Positions 45,954-54,814 of a DNA stretch of 64,000 nucleotides are shown in pieces. This stretch comes from Cyclobacteriaceae bacterium. Lineage in GTDB: Bacteria; Bacteroidota; Bacteroidia; Cytophagales; Cyclobacteriaceae. The position numbers and the translations under genes are program-made. The DNA is taken from positions 2,852,001 to 2,916,000 of the forward strand of contig CP129487.1 of assembly GCA_030584025.1 (NCBI GenBank), in the 5' to 3' direction. The notes beneath the pieces are model-generated. The model made no database searches, was not told the DNA's origin, and was given only the letters and a program-made list of their open reading frames with translations. The stretch's first letter is position 1; each line of letters opens with the position of its first letter.

Positions 45954-46045
45954 CGCCAACACCAGGTTTGTGGCAATGGCGCTGGATAAGGATAAAGTAT
46001 TTTCTATTTTTGTCCAGCGCCACTGCACAAACCCAAACGTTGGGC
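45954..46045 (+). repeat. attC c42
   Basis: Ends cassette c42 (45572-46039). F1. Confidence 0.88.
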
Positions 46046-46057
46046 ACAATAGCATGA

Positions 46058-46972
46058 ATGGAGTTAAAGTTACCATACGGACTAAGGGACAACGAACTTG
46101 TAACTATTGACGATGTAGACAGTGGACTGAAATGCAATTGTGTCTGCCCACACTGCAAACAAAGACTGATTGCAAGGAAAGGAGAAGTAAAAGAACACCA
46201 TTTTGCACACTATAAAGTTTCGGACTGCGGTAAAGCCGTTGAGACTGTAACCCACAGACTTTCTAAGGACTTTATTAAAGAGGCTAAATTCTTTACGACA
46301 CCTCCAATTTTTTTCCCTGGGACAAAAGTTCCAATAATTGAAGAGGCACAAGTCCCAATTGACGATGTTAAACTTGAATCACGACTTGGTTTTATAGTTC
46401 CCGACATAATTATAGACTCAGGGACAAAGAGTCTGATTGTTGAAATACGAGTAACACATGGAGTAGACGATGAAAAGACTTATAAAATAAGGAGACTTAA
46501 TTTACCTGCAGTTGAAGTATTCGCAGGACAACTAATAAAAAGATTATATACAGAGAAGAAATATTTTCTCAATGACGCTGAATATAAAAGAATTCTGATT
46601 GAGGAATCAGCTTATAAAAGATGGATACACAACTCAAGGGCAGACGAAAAGATTAAACAAATAAAAAATGAATTAAAGAATTATTGCGAAGAAAAGGAGG
46701 TCAAGTATTTGAAGTTTAAGTTTAAAGACAACGACTTTGACTTCTATTTTGACACATCGACTAAGGAGATGTATTACGTGGACAATTGTCCGATTAACAA
46801 AAGAGTTTGGAGAGGGGGACGAAATAAAGGACTGACTTATGCAAACTACAATCAAGATTGTAGATATTGTAAATTCAATCCTGACGCAGGACACAGTACG
46901 CCCTTACCGACTAAAATGAACTGTGCGGGACATATTCTCGAATTTAGTCGACTCCTAAAAAGTTTACGGTGA
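46058..46972 (+). CDS. CoiA-like competence/nuclease family protein (c43)
   Basis: The 304-residue protein resembles CoiA-type proteins: an N-terminal zinc-ribbon-like stretch (CNCVCPHCKQRLIARKGEVK) leading to EHHFAHYKVSDC, a helix, and a restriction-endonuclease-like core (GFIVPDIIIDSG, KSLIVEIRVTHGVDDEKT) in which D, E and a nearby polar residue could form a PD-(D/E)xK site. C-terminal Cys (NQDCRYCKFNPDAGH) may form a second zinc site. CoiA takes part in DNA uptake and recombination; here a nuclease role is inferred. Confidence 0.72.
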   Translation: MELKLPYGLRDNELVTIDDVDSGLKCNCVCPHCKQRLIARKGEVKEHHFAHYKVSDCGKAVETVTHRLSKDFIKEAKFFTTPPIFFPGTKVPIIEEAQVPIDDVKLESRLGFIVPDIIIDSGTKSLIVEIRVTHGVDDEKTYKIRRLNLPAVEVFAGQLIKRLYTEKKYFLNDAEYKRILIEESAYKRWIHNSRADEKIKQIKNELKNYCEEKEVKYLKFKFKDNDFDFYFDTSTKEMYYVDNCPINKRVWRGGRNKGLTYANYNQDCRYCKFNPDAGHSTPLPTKMNCAGHILEFSRLLKSLR

Positions 46973-46979
46973 TGCTACT

Positions 46980-47152
46980 GTGCCCAACAAAATGCTTATG
47001 CAATGGCGGGGTTCGGTATAAATTTGTAGCTTTAGTTTTCAAATAACGTTTTGTCACGGTTGACAGTGACGTGTAGGTCGCGCTAAACATTCCGCTACGC
47101 TCCATTTTTTAGCGCTCCTATTCCCGCCACTGCATAAGCACAAACGTTGGCA
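46980..47152 (+). repeat. attC c43
   Basis: Ends cassette c43 (46040-47146). Stem GCTTATGCA/TGCATAAGC, GGCGGG/CCCGCC, apical GCGCTAAA/TTTAGCGC. R'' GTGCCCAAC. Confidence 0.85.
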
Positions 47153-47504
47153 GTAATAGGGCTCAAGACATTTTGGTCATTTAATGAGGGACACTCTACT
47201 AACTAAAATATTCCCTACTTGGACTAAAATGAAGTTCTAATGGCTGGAAATAAACCTCTATTTGCATCGTTTTATGGATGAAAGTCAATTCAGGCCAAAA
47301 ATTTCAGATTTTTTTTGAAAAAACATAGGAGTTACTTCTATACAACCGCATTGCCTTGGGATTTCATTTACAATTTTTATGTAGAATCTCATTAGAATTG
47401 GTAGATAACTTTGCTACTTCAGCTGATATTAATTGATTATTCGCAAATTCTAATGTACTACTTAGACTTCTAACACAAGAACAGTTCACTTAAACCAAAT
47501 AATT
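47147..47504 (+). other. Leader of cassette c44 without a gene
   Basis: These 358 AT-rich bases precede the first gene, far longer than other cassette leaders. No frame is seen. TAACTTTG at 47406 fits the Bacteroidota -7 element TAnnTTTG, but no good -33 box is found, so a private promoter is only possible. Confidence 0.4.
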
Positions 47505-48038
47505 ATGAAAACAAAAATTTCTAAATTTTCCATGTTTTTGGTCGTTACTCTCGGGATTATGCTGGGGTGTTCACGAGACAAGGAAGAATTTAATCCAAAA
47601 CCCGAAAGGATTTTCTTTGAAAGTAGCTCTGAAAAGATTTTCAGTTTAAATAATCAGTCAGATTTAAATGAATTATCTAAAGTCCTTTCAAAGGAGACAA
47701 AGGCATTCAAACTATTGAAAAATGTATCATTGGTAACTCTCAAAGATAGCCAAGGAGAGTATGAAGCCATTTCAGTTCATTACCAAGTTGATGAATTTAT
47801 AACTAAAATGATTGTGCCAATATCACAAGTTTCAGTGGACAATATTAAGTCAAAAAACATTGAACAGGCTAATGGACAAATTTACTATATGCAGTTAGTG
47901 GAGTCCTGCGAAATGAAATGCACTTCGGGACCAGGATGCGGAACTTGTACTCAGGAAGTAACAGAAAGATGTAAGAAGCAAACATGTAGTTGTTCAAGTA
48001 CTGGTGAATGTACAGGGTCGATTATATTTAGCGATTAG
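47505..48038 (+). CDS. Cys-rich lipoprotein, paralogue 1 of 3 (c44)
   Basis: No known family is recognised. The 177-residue protein has a lipobox (GIMLGC), a strand/helix domain (FSLNNQSDLNELSKVLSKET, YEAISVHYQVDEFITKMIVP) and a Cys-rich tail: SCEMKCT, then CGTC, ERCKKQTCSC and a final GSIIFSD. Its Asp codons are mostly GAT, unlike most cassette genes. It is the first of three tandem paralogues in one cassette. Confidence 0.75.
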   Translation: MKTKISKFSMFLVVTLGIMLGCSRDKEEFNPKPERIFFESSSEKIFSLNNQSDLNELSKVLSKETKAFKLLKNVSLVTLKDSQGEYEAISVHYQVDEFITKMIVPISQVSVDNIKSKNIEQANGQIYYMQLVESCEMKCTSGPGCGTCTQEVTERCKKQTCSCSSTGECTGSIIFSD

Positions 48039-48105
48039 TAATCATTCGATTTAATTTGTGTATTACAATTCTTAACAATCTATACTCCCACTTAAAAGCA
48101 TAATT

Positions 48106-48639
48106 ATGAAACAAAAACATCCAGCAGTAATATTCAGCATGTTTTTACTCATGCTTTCAGCAGTAATTCATAGTTGTACAAAAGAAGATACTTACGTAAC
48201 AAAAAAGTTCATATTCTTAGACGCAAAGTCCAATCAAAGTTTTAATCTAGAAAATCAAACAGACTTGAATTCACTAGTTAAGATACTATCAAAGGAATCT
48301 GGTGAGGTTAAGATTTTGAAAGACGCACAAATTGCCGAATTATCTGACAGTAAAGGTGACTATGAAGCTCTCGTGGTTATGTATGAAGTTAATGGAATCA
48401 AGGTAAGTATGATTGTGCCCATTATCCAGATTTCAGCAGATAAGTTATCTGTTCATTCTGCTAGAGAATCCAAAAATGAGGTTTTCTATACAAGACAAGC
48501 AGAATCTTGTGAAATGAAGTGTACGGCTAGTAATTGTGATATACGCACACAGACCGTGATTGAGAGATGTAAGAGTCAAAGTTGCACATGTAGCGGTTTT
48601 AGTAGTGGTTGTGACGCATCAATAATTTTTAGCGATTGA
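48106..48639 (+). CDS. Cys-rich lipoprotein, paralogue 2 of 3 (c44)
   Basis: Same layout as paralogue 1: lipobox HSC, FNLENQTDLNSLVKILSKES, then SCEMKCTASNCDIRTQTVIE and ERCKSQSCTC, ending ASIIFSD. The ERCKSQSCTC block keeps the Cys spacing, while one Cys of the middle pair is replaced (SNCDIRTQ). The gene starts 67 bases after the previous stop and is probably co-transcribed. Confidence 0.75.
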   Translation: MKQKHPAVIFSMFLLMLSAVIHSCTKEDTYVTKKFIFLDAKSNQSFNLENQTDLNSLVKILSKESGEVKILKDAQIAELSDSKGDYEALVVMYEVNGIKVSMIVPIIQISADKLSVHSARESKNEVFYTRQAESCEMKCTASNCDIRTQTVIERCKSQSCTCSGFSSGCDASIIFSD

Positions 48640-48665
48640 TAATTTCTGACGTTTAAAATAAAAAT

Positions 48666-49181
48666 ATGAGAAATAACAAAAAACTAATCGTATACCCAGT
48701 ATTAATTGCTCTAACTATCTCTACTATAATTTTCAGTTGTGAGCCTGAAACACCCTTTACTGACAAGAAAGTTATTTATTATGACGCCTTGACAGACGAA
48801 AAATTTAACCTTAATGACCAACTTCAATCAAATGAGTTAGTTAGAATTCTGGCCAAGGAAGAACAAAAGATTTCTGTCGTTGACAAGCCGACTATTTTAA
48901 CCCTAACAGATAATAAAGGTGACTTTAAGGCGATTTCAATGACTTATCAAATCGGTGAATTTATTACAAAACTTACGATACCGCTATCGGAAATAAATTC
49001 TAATGAATCAAAGGGAGCAACATATTACATGCGTATAGCTGAATCATGCGAAATGAAATGCACTACCTCCTGGCCATGCTCTTCTTGTACGCAAGAAATA
49101 ATACAAAGATGTGTAAGCCAAACTTGTACATGTAATAACGGGAGCAGTGGTTGTAGTTCGTCAATTATCTTTAGTGATTAG
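48666..49181 (+). CDS. Cys-rich lipoprotein, paralogue 3 of 3 (c44)
   Basis: 171 residues with lipobox FSC, FNLNDQLQSNELVRILAKEE, YYMRIAESCEMKCTTSWPCS, SCTQEIIQRCVSQTCTCNNG and the same SSIIFSD end. Conservation is highest in the Cys-rich tail, so that part is probably functional, perhaps a disulphide-rich domain on the cell surface. It ends 59 bases before attC. Confidence 0.75.
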   Translation: MRNNKKLIVYPVLIALTISTIIFSCEPETPFTDKKVIYYDALTDEKFNLNDQLQSNELVRILAKEEQKISVVDKPTILTLTDNKGDFKAISMTYQIGEFITKLTIPLSEINSNESKGATYYMRIAESCEMKCTTSWPCSSCTQEIIQRCVSQTCTCNNGSSGCSSSIIFSD

Positions 49182-49240
49182 TGATTCCTAAGAAAAAGTC
49201 AAGGTTAGGCCATTAATAAAGTTCCACCATTAGCCCTACT

Positions 49241-49413
49241 ACTGCCAACAATATGTTTATGCAATGCGGGGGTTCTGTGTAGGTACTAAAAGTATTTTCT
49301 TAATTTAGTTCGGTGTCTGGGGACGGAGACGTGCAGGTCGGGCTAAACATTTCGCTGCGCTACATTTTTTAGCCCTCCTATTCCCCGCACTGCATAAACA
49401 CAAAACGTTGTGG
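49241..49413 (+). repeat. attC c44
   Basis: Ends cassette c44 (47147-49407), the largest unit at 2261 bp. R'' ACTGCCAAC. Stem GTTTATGCA/TGCATAAAC, apical GGGCTAAA/TTTAGCCC. Confidence 0.85.
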
Positions 49414-49436
49414 CGCATGTTATGAGACAACATAAA

Positions 49437-50276
49437 ATGAATAGACTATTTATCTTACTAATTCTAACGACCAGAGTATGTTTTTCACAAACCATATTTC
49501 CATATAATTCATGTGACAACTTTCAATTGACTCAAATTGAAATTAAGACTTCTAGGACGGAAAGAGCAGAATTTATAAAATCAGTTTCGAAAGACACATT
49601 CTTTGAGACTTATACTCATGAAAAGGACAATTTTCCAGACTATGTACATGCCGTTGACTTTAATAATGACGGTAAACGTGACTTTATCTATAATGGGGTT
49701 TATCTAGCAGAAGGACTTCTAATTGAATTCTACATCAGCACCAATGAAGGACATAAAAGTATCTTTACCGCATCGGGACATTTTTGCAAGATTGACTATC
49801 AGGATAAAATAATTAGAAGACTTTACATTGCACAGCCTGGTTGTTGCGCAGACCCGACAACCATACTAAAAACTTATGACGTCAAGTATGAGAACGGAAA
49901 ATTTGAATTTATAAAGACATTTCAGGCTACTATGCTAACTCATACAACCCTACCAGACAAGTTCTTTGACAGCCCAATAGCATTTGAGACACTAAATGAA
50001 AAATATTTTCTAAGAAGTGAACCAGAGATAAAGGACGAACCGTTTGACGAATTCCTAGAAAAGAATGGAAATCAAATAGGAGAACTAACTAAGGGGACAA
50101 AAGGATTGGCACTTGCTGAGAAAATCGACTCAACAGGACGAACATGGTGGTTCGTTGAAATCTTACCTGAATACAGAATTCAAAATAGTGTGTTTTATGG
50201 GGACAACTACTTTGACACAACTCAATACGGACGTGTAGTTGGGTGGATTAGTAGTAGATTTGTTAAGCGATTATAA
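49437..50276 (+). CDS. Secreted protein with C-terminal SH3-like domain (c45)
   Basis: The start MNRLFILLILTTRVCFSQ gives a signal peptide; ATG 49422 is five codons upstream and possible. The 279-residue product has an FG-GAP/VCBS-like calcium stretch (HAVDFNNDGKRDFIYNGVYL), a middle domain with GCCADPTTILK, and a C-terminal SH3-like domain (IGELTKGTKGLALAEKID, WWFVEILPEY, GRVVGWISSRFVKRL). SH3-like domains of this form often bind peptidoglycan or peptides. Confidence 0.75.
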   Translation: MNRLFILLILTTRVCFSQTIFPYNSCDNFQLTQIEIKTSRTERAEFIKSVSKDTFFETYTHEKDNFPDYVHAVDFNNDGKRDFIYNGVYLAEGLLIEFYISTNEGHKSIFTASGHFCKIDYQDKIIRRLYIAQPGCCADPTTILKTYDVKYENGKFEFIKTFQATMLTHTTLPDKFFDSPIAFETLNEKYFLRSEPEIKDEPFDEFLEKNGNQIGELTKGTKGLALAEKIDSTGRTWWFVEILPEYRIQNSVFYGDNYFDTTQYGRVVGWISSRFVKRL

Positions 50277-50280
50277 CACG

Positions 50281-50412
50281 CGCCACAACACCGGGTTTGT
50301 TTAATGGCGGGCGACACAGTCGCCCGTAGTGTCAACAAGTTTAGTTATATTCGTGTAGGCGGACAAATCCGTTGGATTTATCCCGCCACTAAACAAACCC
50401 CAAACGTTGGCG
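50281..50412 (+). repeat. attC c45
   Basis: Ends cassette c45 (49408-50406). F4 with small differences (ATCCCGCCAC, CCCCAAACG). R'' CGCCACAAC. Confidence 0.83.
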
Positions 50413-50788
50413 TCAATTTGCGATAAAAGATTAGTGAGCAAACAGACGCCAACATAGTGTATGTCCCATTAAAACCAGGACATACACGACCGATGAAAAA
50501 AAGAATGCAGGCCAACGCACGGAACACCAAACCACTTTCTGACAGCTCATCTCCGCTCCGACATTCAGCCGCAGTCCTTTCCGCAGATGTACCTGCCGTC
50601 CGCCCCATGGACAAAAGAAAGGACATTACTCCCAACGCACGGAACACCAAACCACTTCCTGACAGCTCATCTCCGCTCCGACATTCAGCCGCAGTCCCTT
50701 CCGCAGATGTACCTGCCGTCCGCCCCATGGATAAAATGATTCAAGACCAACCCTCAAAATTCTGACTAGAAATGAATTGGCAAACTGC
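50407..50788 (+). repeat. Cassette c46: 468-bp cassette, copy 10 of 11
   Basis: The frame is at 50493-50765. Confidence 0.85.
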
Positions 50789-50880
50789 CGCCAACACCAG
50801 GTTTGTGGCAATGGCGCTGGATAAGGATAAAGTATTTTCTATTTTTGTCCAGCGCCACTGCACAAACCCAAACGTTGCCG
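50789..50880 (+). repeat. attC c46
   Basis: Ends cassette c46 (50407-50874). F1. Confidence 0.88.
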
Positions 50881-50899
50881 CCAATACGCTAAAAAAGAA

Positions 50900-51373
50900 A
50901 TGACACGGTTGACAAAAGAGATAATATGGATTCTTGGGACAATATTTATTGCATTCATCATTGGACTTCTCTGCTTCGGTGACACATTATTTAATGGGAG
51001 ACCACTAGACCTACAGATTCACGACACTTACTACATCTTTCCAAAGACATTTTACTTAATAATCATTTGGATTACAATTATTTTGGCCACTTACATCATT
51101 CGCGGACTGTATAGAAAATCGAATAGCAGACTTGTCAATATAATTATGACCGTAATTCTGACTTTGATATTATTCACCATCTTTCCGTATTACAATTGGG
51201 TGTATGAATACACGAAAGACTCTGGTTACTATTTCCATAATCAAGACGGGCAGACAGACAGAATTTCAGAATTTGTTATAACTCATTGGTATTTGACAGT
51301 GTTAATTGGACTTATAGGGCTGATAATTGCGACAGTAATTTATAAGACCTTCAGACCGGTAAGAACCAATTAA
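50900..51373 (+). CDS. Polytopic membrane protein, 157 residues (c47)
   Basis: Four membrane helices are visible (WILGTIFIAFIIGLLCF, FYLIIIWITIILATYII, LVNIIMTVILTLILFTIF, YLTVLIGLIGLIIATVIY). The loop LDLQIHDTYYIFPKTFYLII contains an IHDTYY motif that resembles a loop of heme-copper oxidase subunit I, but the protein is far too short to be one. Small Bacteroidota membrane proteins with this motif are known without a function. Confidence 0.72.
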   Translation: MTRLTKEIIWILGTIFIAFIIGLLCFGDTLFNGRPLDLQIHDTYYIFPKTFYLIIIWITIILATYIIRGLYRKSNSRLVNIIMTVILTLILFTIFPYYNWVYEYTKDSGYYFHNQDGQTDRISEFVITHWYLTVLIGLIGLIIATVIYKTFRPVRTN

Positions 51374-51404
51374 GTTAACAAGACAACGTTTTGGTAAAGC
51401 CGAG

Positions 51405-51480
51405 CCAAACGCGTCCACAAAATATTAACGGTTGACTTGAGACAAGTCAAAAAATTAAATTAACGGTGGACGCGTACTGG
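51405..51480 (+). other. Pre-attC hairpin, type 1 (c47)
   Basis: CCAAACGCGTCC pairs with GGACGCGTACTGG; inner hairpin GACTTG/CAAGTC. Confidence 0.65.
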
Positions 51481-51612
51481 CGGCAACACCAGGTTTATGC
51501 CAGCTGCGGGTGACAGGTTGAAATGTAGTTTTGTTTTATTAATTTCGTTTTGCACACGTGGGACAAATACAGCTTCGAAAACCGCAGCCGTCATAAACCC
51601 AAAACGTTGGCG
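51479..51612 (+). repeat. attC c47
   Basis: Ends cassette c47 (50875-51606). F3. R'' GGCGGCAAC. Confidence 0.84.
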
Positions 51613-51988
51613 TCAATTTGCGATAAAAGATTAGTGAGCAAACAGACGCCAACATAGTGTATGTCCCATTAAAACCAGGACATACACGACCGATGAAAAA
51701 AAGAATGCAGGCCAACGCACGGAACACCAAACCACTTTCTGACAGCTCATCTCCGCTCCGACATTCAGCCGCAGTCCTTTCCGCAGATGTACCTGCCGTC
51801 CGCCCCATGGACAAAAGAAAGGACATTACTCCCAACGCACGGAACACCAAACCACTTCCTGACAGCTCATCTCCGCTCCGACATTCAGCCGCAGTCCCTT
51901 CCGCAGATGTACCTGCCGTCCGCCCCATGGATAAAATGATTCAAGACCAACCCTCAAAATTCTGACTAGAAATGAATTGGCAAACTGC
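51607..51988 (+). repeat. Cassette c48: 468-bp cassette, copy 11 of 11
   Basis: The frame is at 51693-51965. No further copy is seen to the window end. Confidence 0.85.
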
Positions 51989-52080
51989 CGCCAACACCAG
52001 GTTTGTGGCAATGGCGCTGGATAAGGATAAAGTATTTTCTATTTTTGTCCAGCGCCACTGCACAAACCCAAACGTTGTGG
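51989..52080 (+). repeat. attC c48
   Basis: Ends cassette c48 (51607-52074). F1. Confidence 0.88.
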
Positions 52081-52115
52081 GGCATACTTTTAAGAAAGAT
52101 TAGACCAACTAAACA

Positions 52116-53306
52116 ATGCCAAAGTCAATTTCATTTCTGTTAGGTGCGGGATTCTCTGCTCCCATGGGATATCCAATTGGAAACAAACTCAATGACCTAC
52201 TTTTAAAATCAACGGGTGACCAATTTGCTTTTCATTCAAGTGGAGTACTTGCAGTTAGGAAAGACGGAAAGAAGCCTGACTGGGGTTATCAAACCAGTTA
52301 TGATATATCATTTGAGTTCTGTAAAGCACTGATTCAGTACTTCAATAAGAAGAATGGCCATTTTGACTATGAGGAATTCTACGACTTCTTAATGGATGAC
52401 TCTCATAAAGACCCTGAGGTAAAAGAAATTGCTAAACCATATCTATCTCAGTTTGGCAATGTTGAGCAATTAATTTTCAGTCTAAAAAATATCTACAACC
52501 AACTCGTTTCATTTTATATAAACGACAAGGACGACAAAAAATGGTACGATGATGAAGCGTATTGTCTCAAACCGATTTTCCCAGGATACACTGGCTTTTT
52601 GAATACACTAAATTCTTTAAGCAAAGACACTGACTCCATCAATGTCCATACACTAAATCATGACTTGTTTTTTGAAAGATTGAATAACACCGAATGGTTA
52701 GAGGGAGAACTATGTGACGGATTTGAGGAATTGGGTTCTCCGTATTATGGACAACTGGACGTCAATGGAAGAACTTACAACTGCCGACTAGGGAGTTATA
52801 CAGGAAAGTATAACAGCAAGTACAAGCTGTATAAACTTCACGGCAGTTTTGACTATGGAGTTTATTACAAGTCGAATGGAAGTTTAATGGTTCCGGAAAC
52901 TTACATAAAGACTAGGTACGGAATTGGTTTTGGAGAATTTTATAAGGAGACTACTGACGCAAAGGGAATTTCAAGCTACGAAAGATGCTGGGTTAACTAT
53001 CATGCAGACTTCTTGACTGGGACAACGTCAAAAATTGAAAGATATAAAGAGCCGTTATTATTTAAGCAATTGTTTCAGTTGTTCCGTGACAACTTGAAAG
53101 AAGCGGAGATATTGATAATCATAGGATACGGAAGTAAAGACTCAGAAGTCAATAAAATGATTTTGGAGAATTTTGATTATAAAAAGAAGAAATGTTTCAT
53201 AGTTGACCCATTCCCGGGGGACAATGTGAAAAAATTGGCTGCCTCAATTGGTGCAAAAATAATTGACAAACATTTGAACGACCTTAACATAAAAGATTTT
53301 CAATAA
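52116..53306 (+). CDS. SIR2-like domain protein, possible defence NADase (c49)
   Basis: The 396 residues match the SIR2-like fold of prokaryotic immune proteins: NAD-binding loop SFLLGAGFSAPMGYPIGN at the N-terminus, VHTLNHDLFFERL (TxNxD-like) near 190, the histidine in YKLHGSFDYGVYY near 245, and ILIIIGYGSKDSEVNKMIL near 350. No zinc-binding Cys set is seen, as in defence SIR2 enzymes that degrade NAD rather than deacetylate proteins. It is one of the longest cassette genes. The defence role is inferred from the family. Confidence 0.82.
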   Translation: MPKSISFLLGAGFSAPMGYPIGNKLNDLLLKSTGDQFAFHSSGVLAVRKDGKKPDWGYQTSYDISFEFCKALIQYFNKKNGHFDYEEFYDFLMDDSHKDPEVKEIAKPYLSQFGNVEQLIFSLKNIYNQLVSFYINDKDDKKWYDDEAYCLKPIFPGYTGFLNTLNSLSKDTDSINVHTLNHDLFFERLNNTEWLEGELCDGFEELGSPYYGQLDVNGRTYNCRLGSYTGKYNSKYKLYKLHGSFDYGVYYKSNGSLMVPETYIKTRYGIGFGEFYKETTDAKGISSYERCWVNYHADFLTGTTSKIERYKEPLLFKQLFQLFRDNLKEAEILIIIGYGSKDSEVNKMILENFDYKKKKCFIVDPFPGDNVKKLAASIGAKIIDKHLNDLNIKDFQ

Positions 53307-53311
53307 AGTAC

Positions 53312-53485
53312 GCCCCACAACAAAATGTTTATGCAATGCGGGGGTTTGGTGTTAAATTAAAGTTTATGTTTCACAATGTAGTTCGGTCACGGGGGACAGT
53401 TCGGAGCAGGTCGGGCTTAACATTCCGCTACGCTTCATTTTTAAGCCCTCCTGTTCCCCGCACTGCATAAACATAAACGTTACCG
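53312..53485 (+). repeat. attC c49
   Basis: Ends cassette c49 (52075-53479). R'' GCCCCACAAC. Stem GTTTATGCA/TGCATAAAC, apical GGGCTTAA/TTAAGCCC. Confidence 0.85.
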
Positions 53486-53505
53486 GCCATGCGCAAAGAC
53501 GAAAA

Positions 53506-53865
53506 ATGAATTTGAGACTACTGACAATTTTATTTATTGTAACTGAGACTGTTGCTCTGGGACAATCATCCGACACTATTAAAATTAAATTGGTCGCTGG
53601 ACAAGAAATAATTCGGGGAGCTAATGTTGTTGTAAAAGACCATACACCAATCATAGGGACAGCAACTGACATGACCGGACTCGCAACTCTTATCATTCCA
53701 AACAATAAAGACTTGGTTGAAATTAGTTTTATTGGACCTTACGTTAGACTTAAAATTGAGCGCCCGACTGACAGCATTTATTTTGACTTAAACACCAAAA
53801 AAGCGACATTTTATAAGGACAATAAAAAAATAAAGACAAGAAAACAGATTGTAAGTGGTTACTGA
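53506..53865 (+). CDS. Secreted beta-sandwich protein, 119 residues (c50)
   Basis: MNLRLLTILFIVTETVALGQ is a signal peptide. The mature part (IRGANVVVKDHTPIIGTATD, MTGLATLIIPNNKDLVEISF) follows the carboxypeptidase-regulatory-like (CarboxypepD_reg) strand pattern that starts many Bacteroidota surface proteins, here standing alone. It may dock to a partner; none is near. Confidence 0.74.
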   Translation: MNLRLLTILFIVTETVALGQSSDTIKIKLVAGQEIIRGANVVVKDHTPIIGTATDMTGLATLIIPNNKDLVEISFIGPYVRLKIERPTDSIYFDLNTKKATFYKDNKKIKTRKQIVSGY

Positions 53866-53894
53866 GACAACGTTTTTTTATAATGGAGACCGTC

Positions 53895-53958
53895 CGCGTC
53901 AAAGAAAAATAACTGTAGACTTGAGATAAGTGCAAAATTAAGTGACGATTGACGCGCA
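53895..53958 (+). other. Pre-attC hairpin, type 1, degenerate (c50)
   Basis: GCGTCAA pairs with TTGACGC; the inner ACTTGAGATAAGT hairpin has one mismatch. Confidence 0.5.
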
Positions 53959-53960
53959 CG

Positions 53961-54092
53961 GCCGGTAACACAAGGTTTATGCCAGCTGCGGGTGATACAC
54001 TAAAATATAGTTTTGTTTTATTAATTTCGCTTGCCCACGGGGGACAATGACGGCTTCGAAAACCGCAGCCGTCATAAACCCAAAACGTTACC
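53961..54092 (+). repeat. attC c50
   Basis: Ends cassette c50 (53480-54086). F3. R'' GCCGGTAAC. Confidence 0.84.
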
Positions 54093-54101
54093 GCCAATTG
54101 C

Positions 54102-54608
54102 ATGACAAAAATTAAACAATCCAGACAGATATTACTTTTGTTGCTATTTGGGACAACATTGACATATGGACAACTTGAAACGATTGACAAATTAGAACTT
54201 AAAATATCTCAAAAAGGTCCTTATCCAGCGGGAAAACCAATTCTAGTTACTCTGACAATTCTCAATCCTACTGACTCTATTCAGACGATAGAATTTATTG
54301 AGACACATAAATATCATACAATCCTACCGTTTCCGACATGTATCACTGCCTCGTTAAAAGATGATAAAGGAAGAAGTCATTGTAAGTACAATACACAGTA
54401 CTTCTTATGGTCGACATTGTTTACAAAAGAAGATTTACAGTATGTAGACATAAAACCAAAAGGCAAATTAACTAGGGACTTAAAAGTGAATGAGATTGTT
54501 TCCGGTTGTGACTGCTACGAAGGTCATGGACTAAAATCTGGGACATATTTCATTTCCTTAAGCGTACACGGACGACAAACTAATGAACTCAAGATTCAAG
54601 TTGAGTAA
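54102..54608 (+). CDS. Secreted hypothetical protein, 168 residues (c51)
   Basis: No family is firmly recognised. Signal peptide: MTKIKQSRQILLLLLFGTTLTYGQ. The mature part is an Ig-like beta-sandwich by pattern (LELKISQKGPYPAGKPILVT, LTILNPTDSIQTIEFIETHK, GTYFISLSVHGRQTNELKIQ), with CDCYEGHGLKSG before the last strands. It begins only 15 bases after the core. Confidence 0.72.
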   Translation: MTKIKQSRQILLLLLFGTTLTYGQLETIDKLELKISQKGPYPAGKPILVTLTILNPTDSIQTIEFIETHKYHTILPFPTCITASLKDDKGRSHCKYNTQYFLWSTLFTKEDLQYVDIKPKGKLTRDLKVNEIVSGCDCYEGHGLKSGTYFISLSVHGRQTNELKIQVE

Positions 54609-54615
54609 TGCAACT

Positions 54616-54788
54616 GGCGCCAACACCAGGTTTGGTCAATGGCGGGGTGATTTGTATGTATAAAGTTTTATCTTCGCTACAACGTTTGCCCACGGGGGAC
54701 TGTGACGACCTTGTCGGCCTTAGCATTCCGCGATGCTCCATTGCTAAGGCCTCCTAAGCCCGCCACTGCCCAAACCCAAACGTTGTGG
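54616..54788 (+). repeat. attC c51
   Basis: Ends cassette c51 (54087-54782). F2. R'' GGCGCCAAC does not match its own start GTTACCGCC at bases 4-5, the only such core conflict in the array. Confidence 0.84.
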
Positions 54789-54814
54789 GTAATGCCACCG
54801 GACAGTGACGACAC

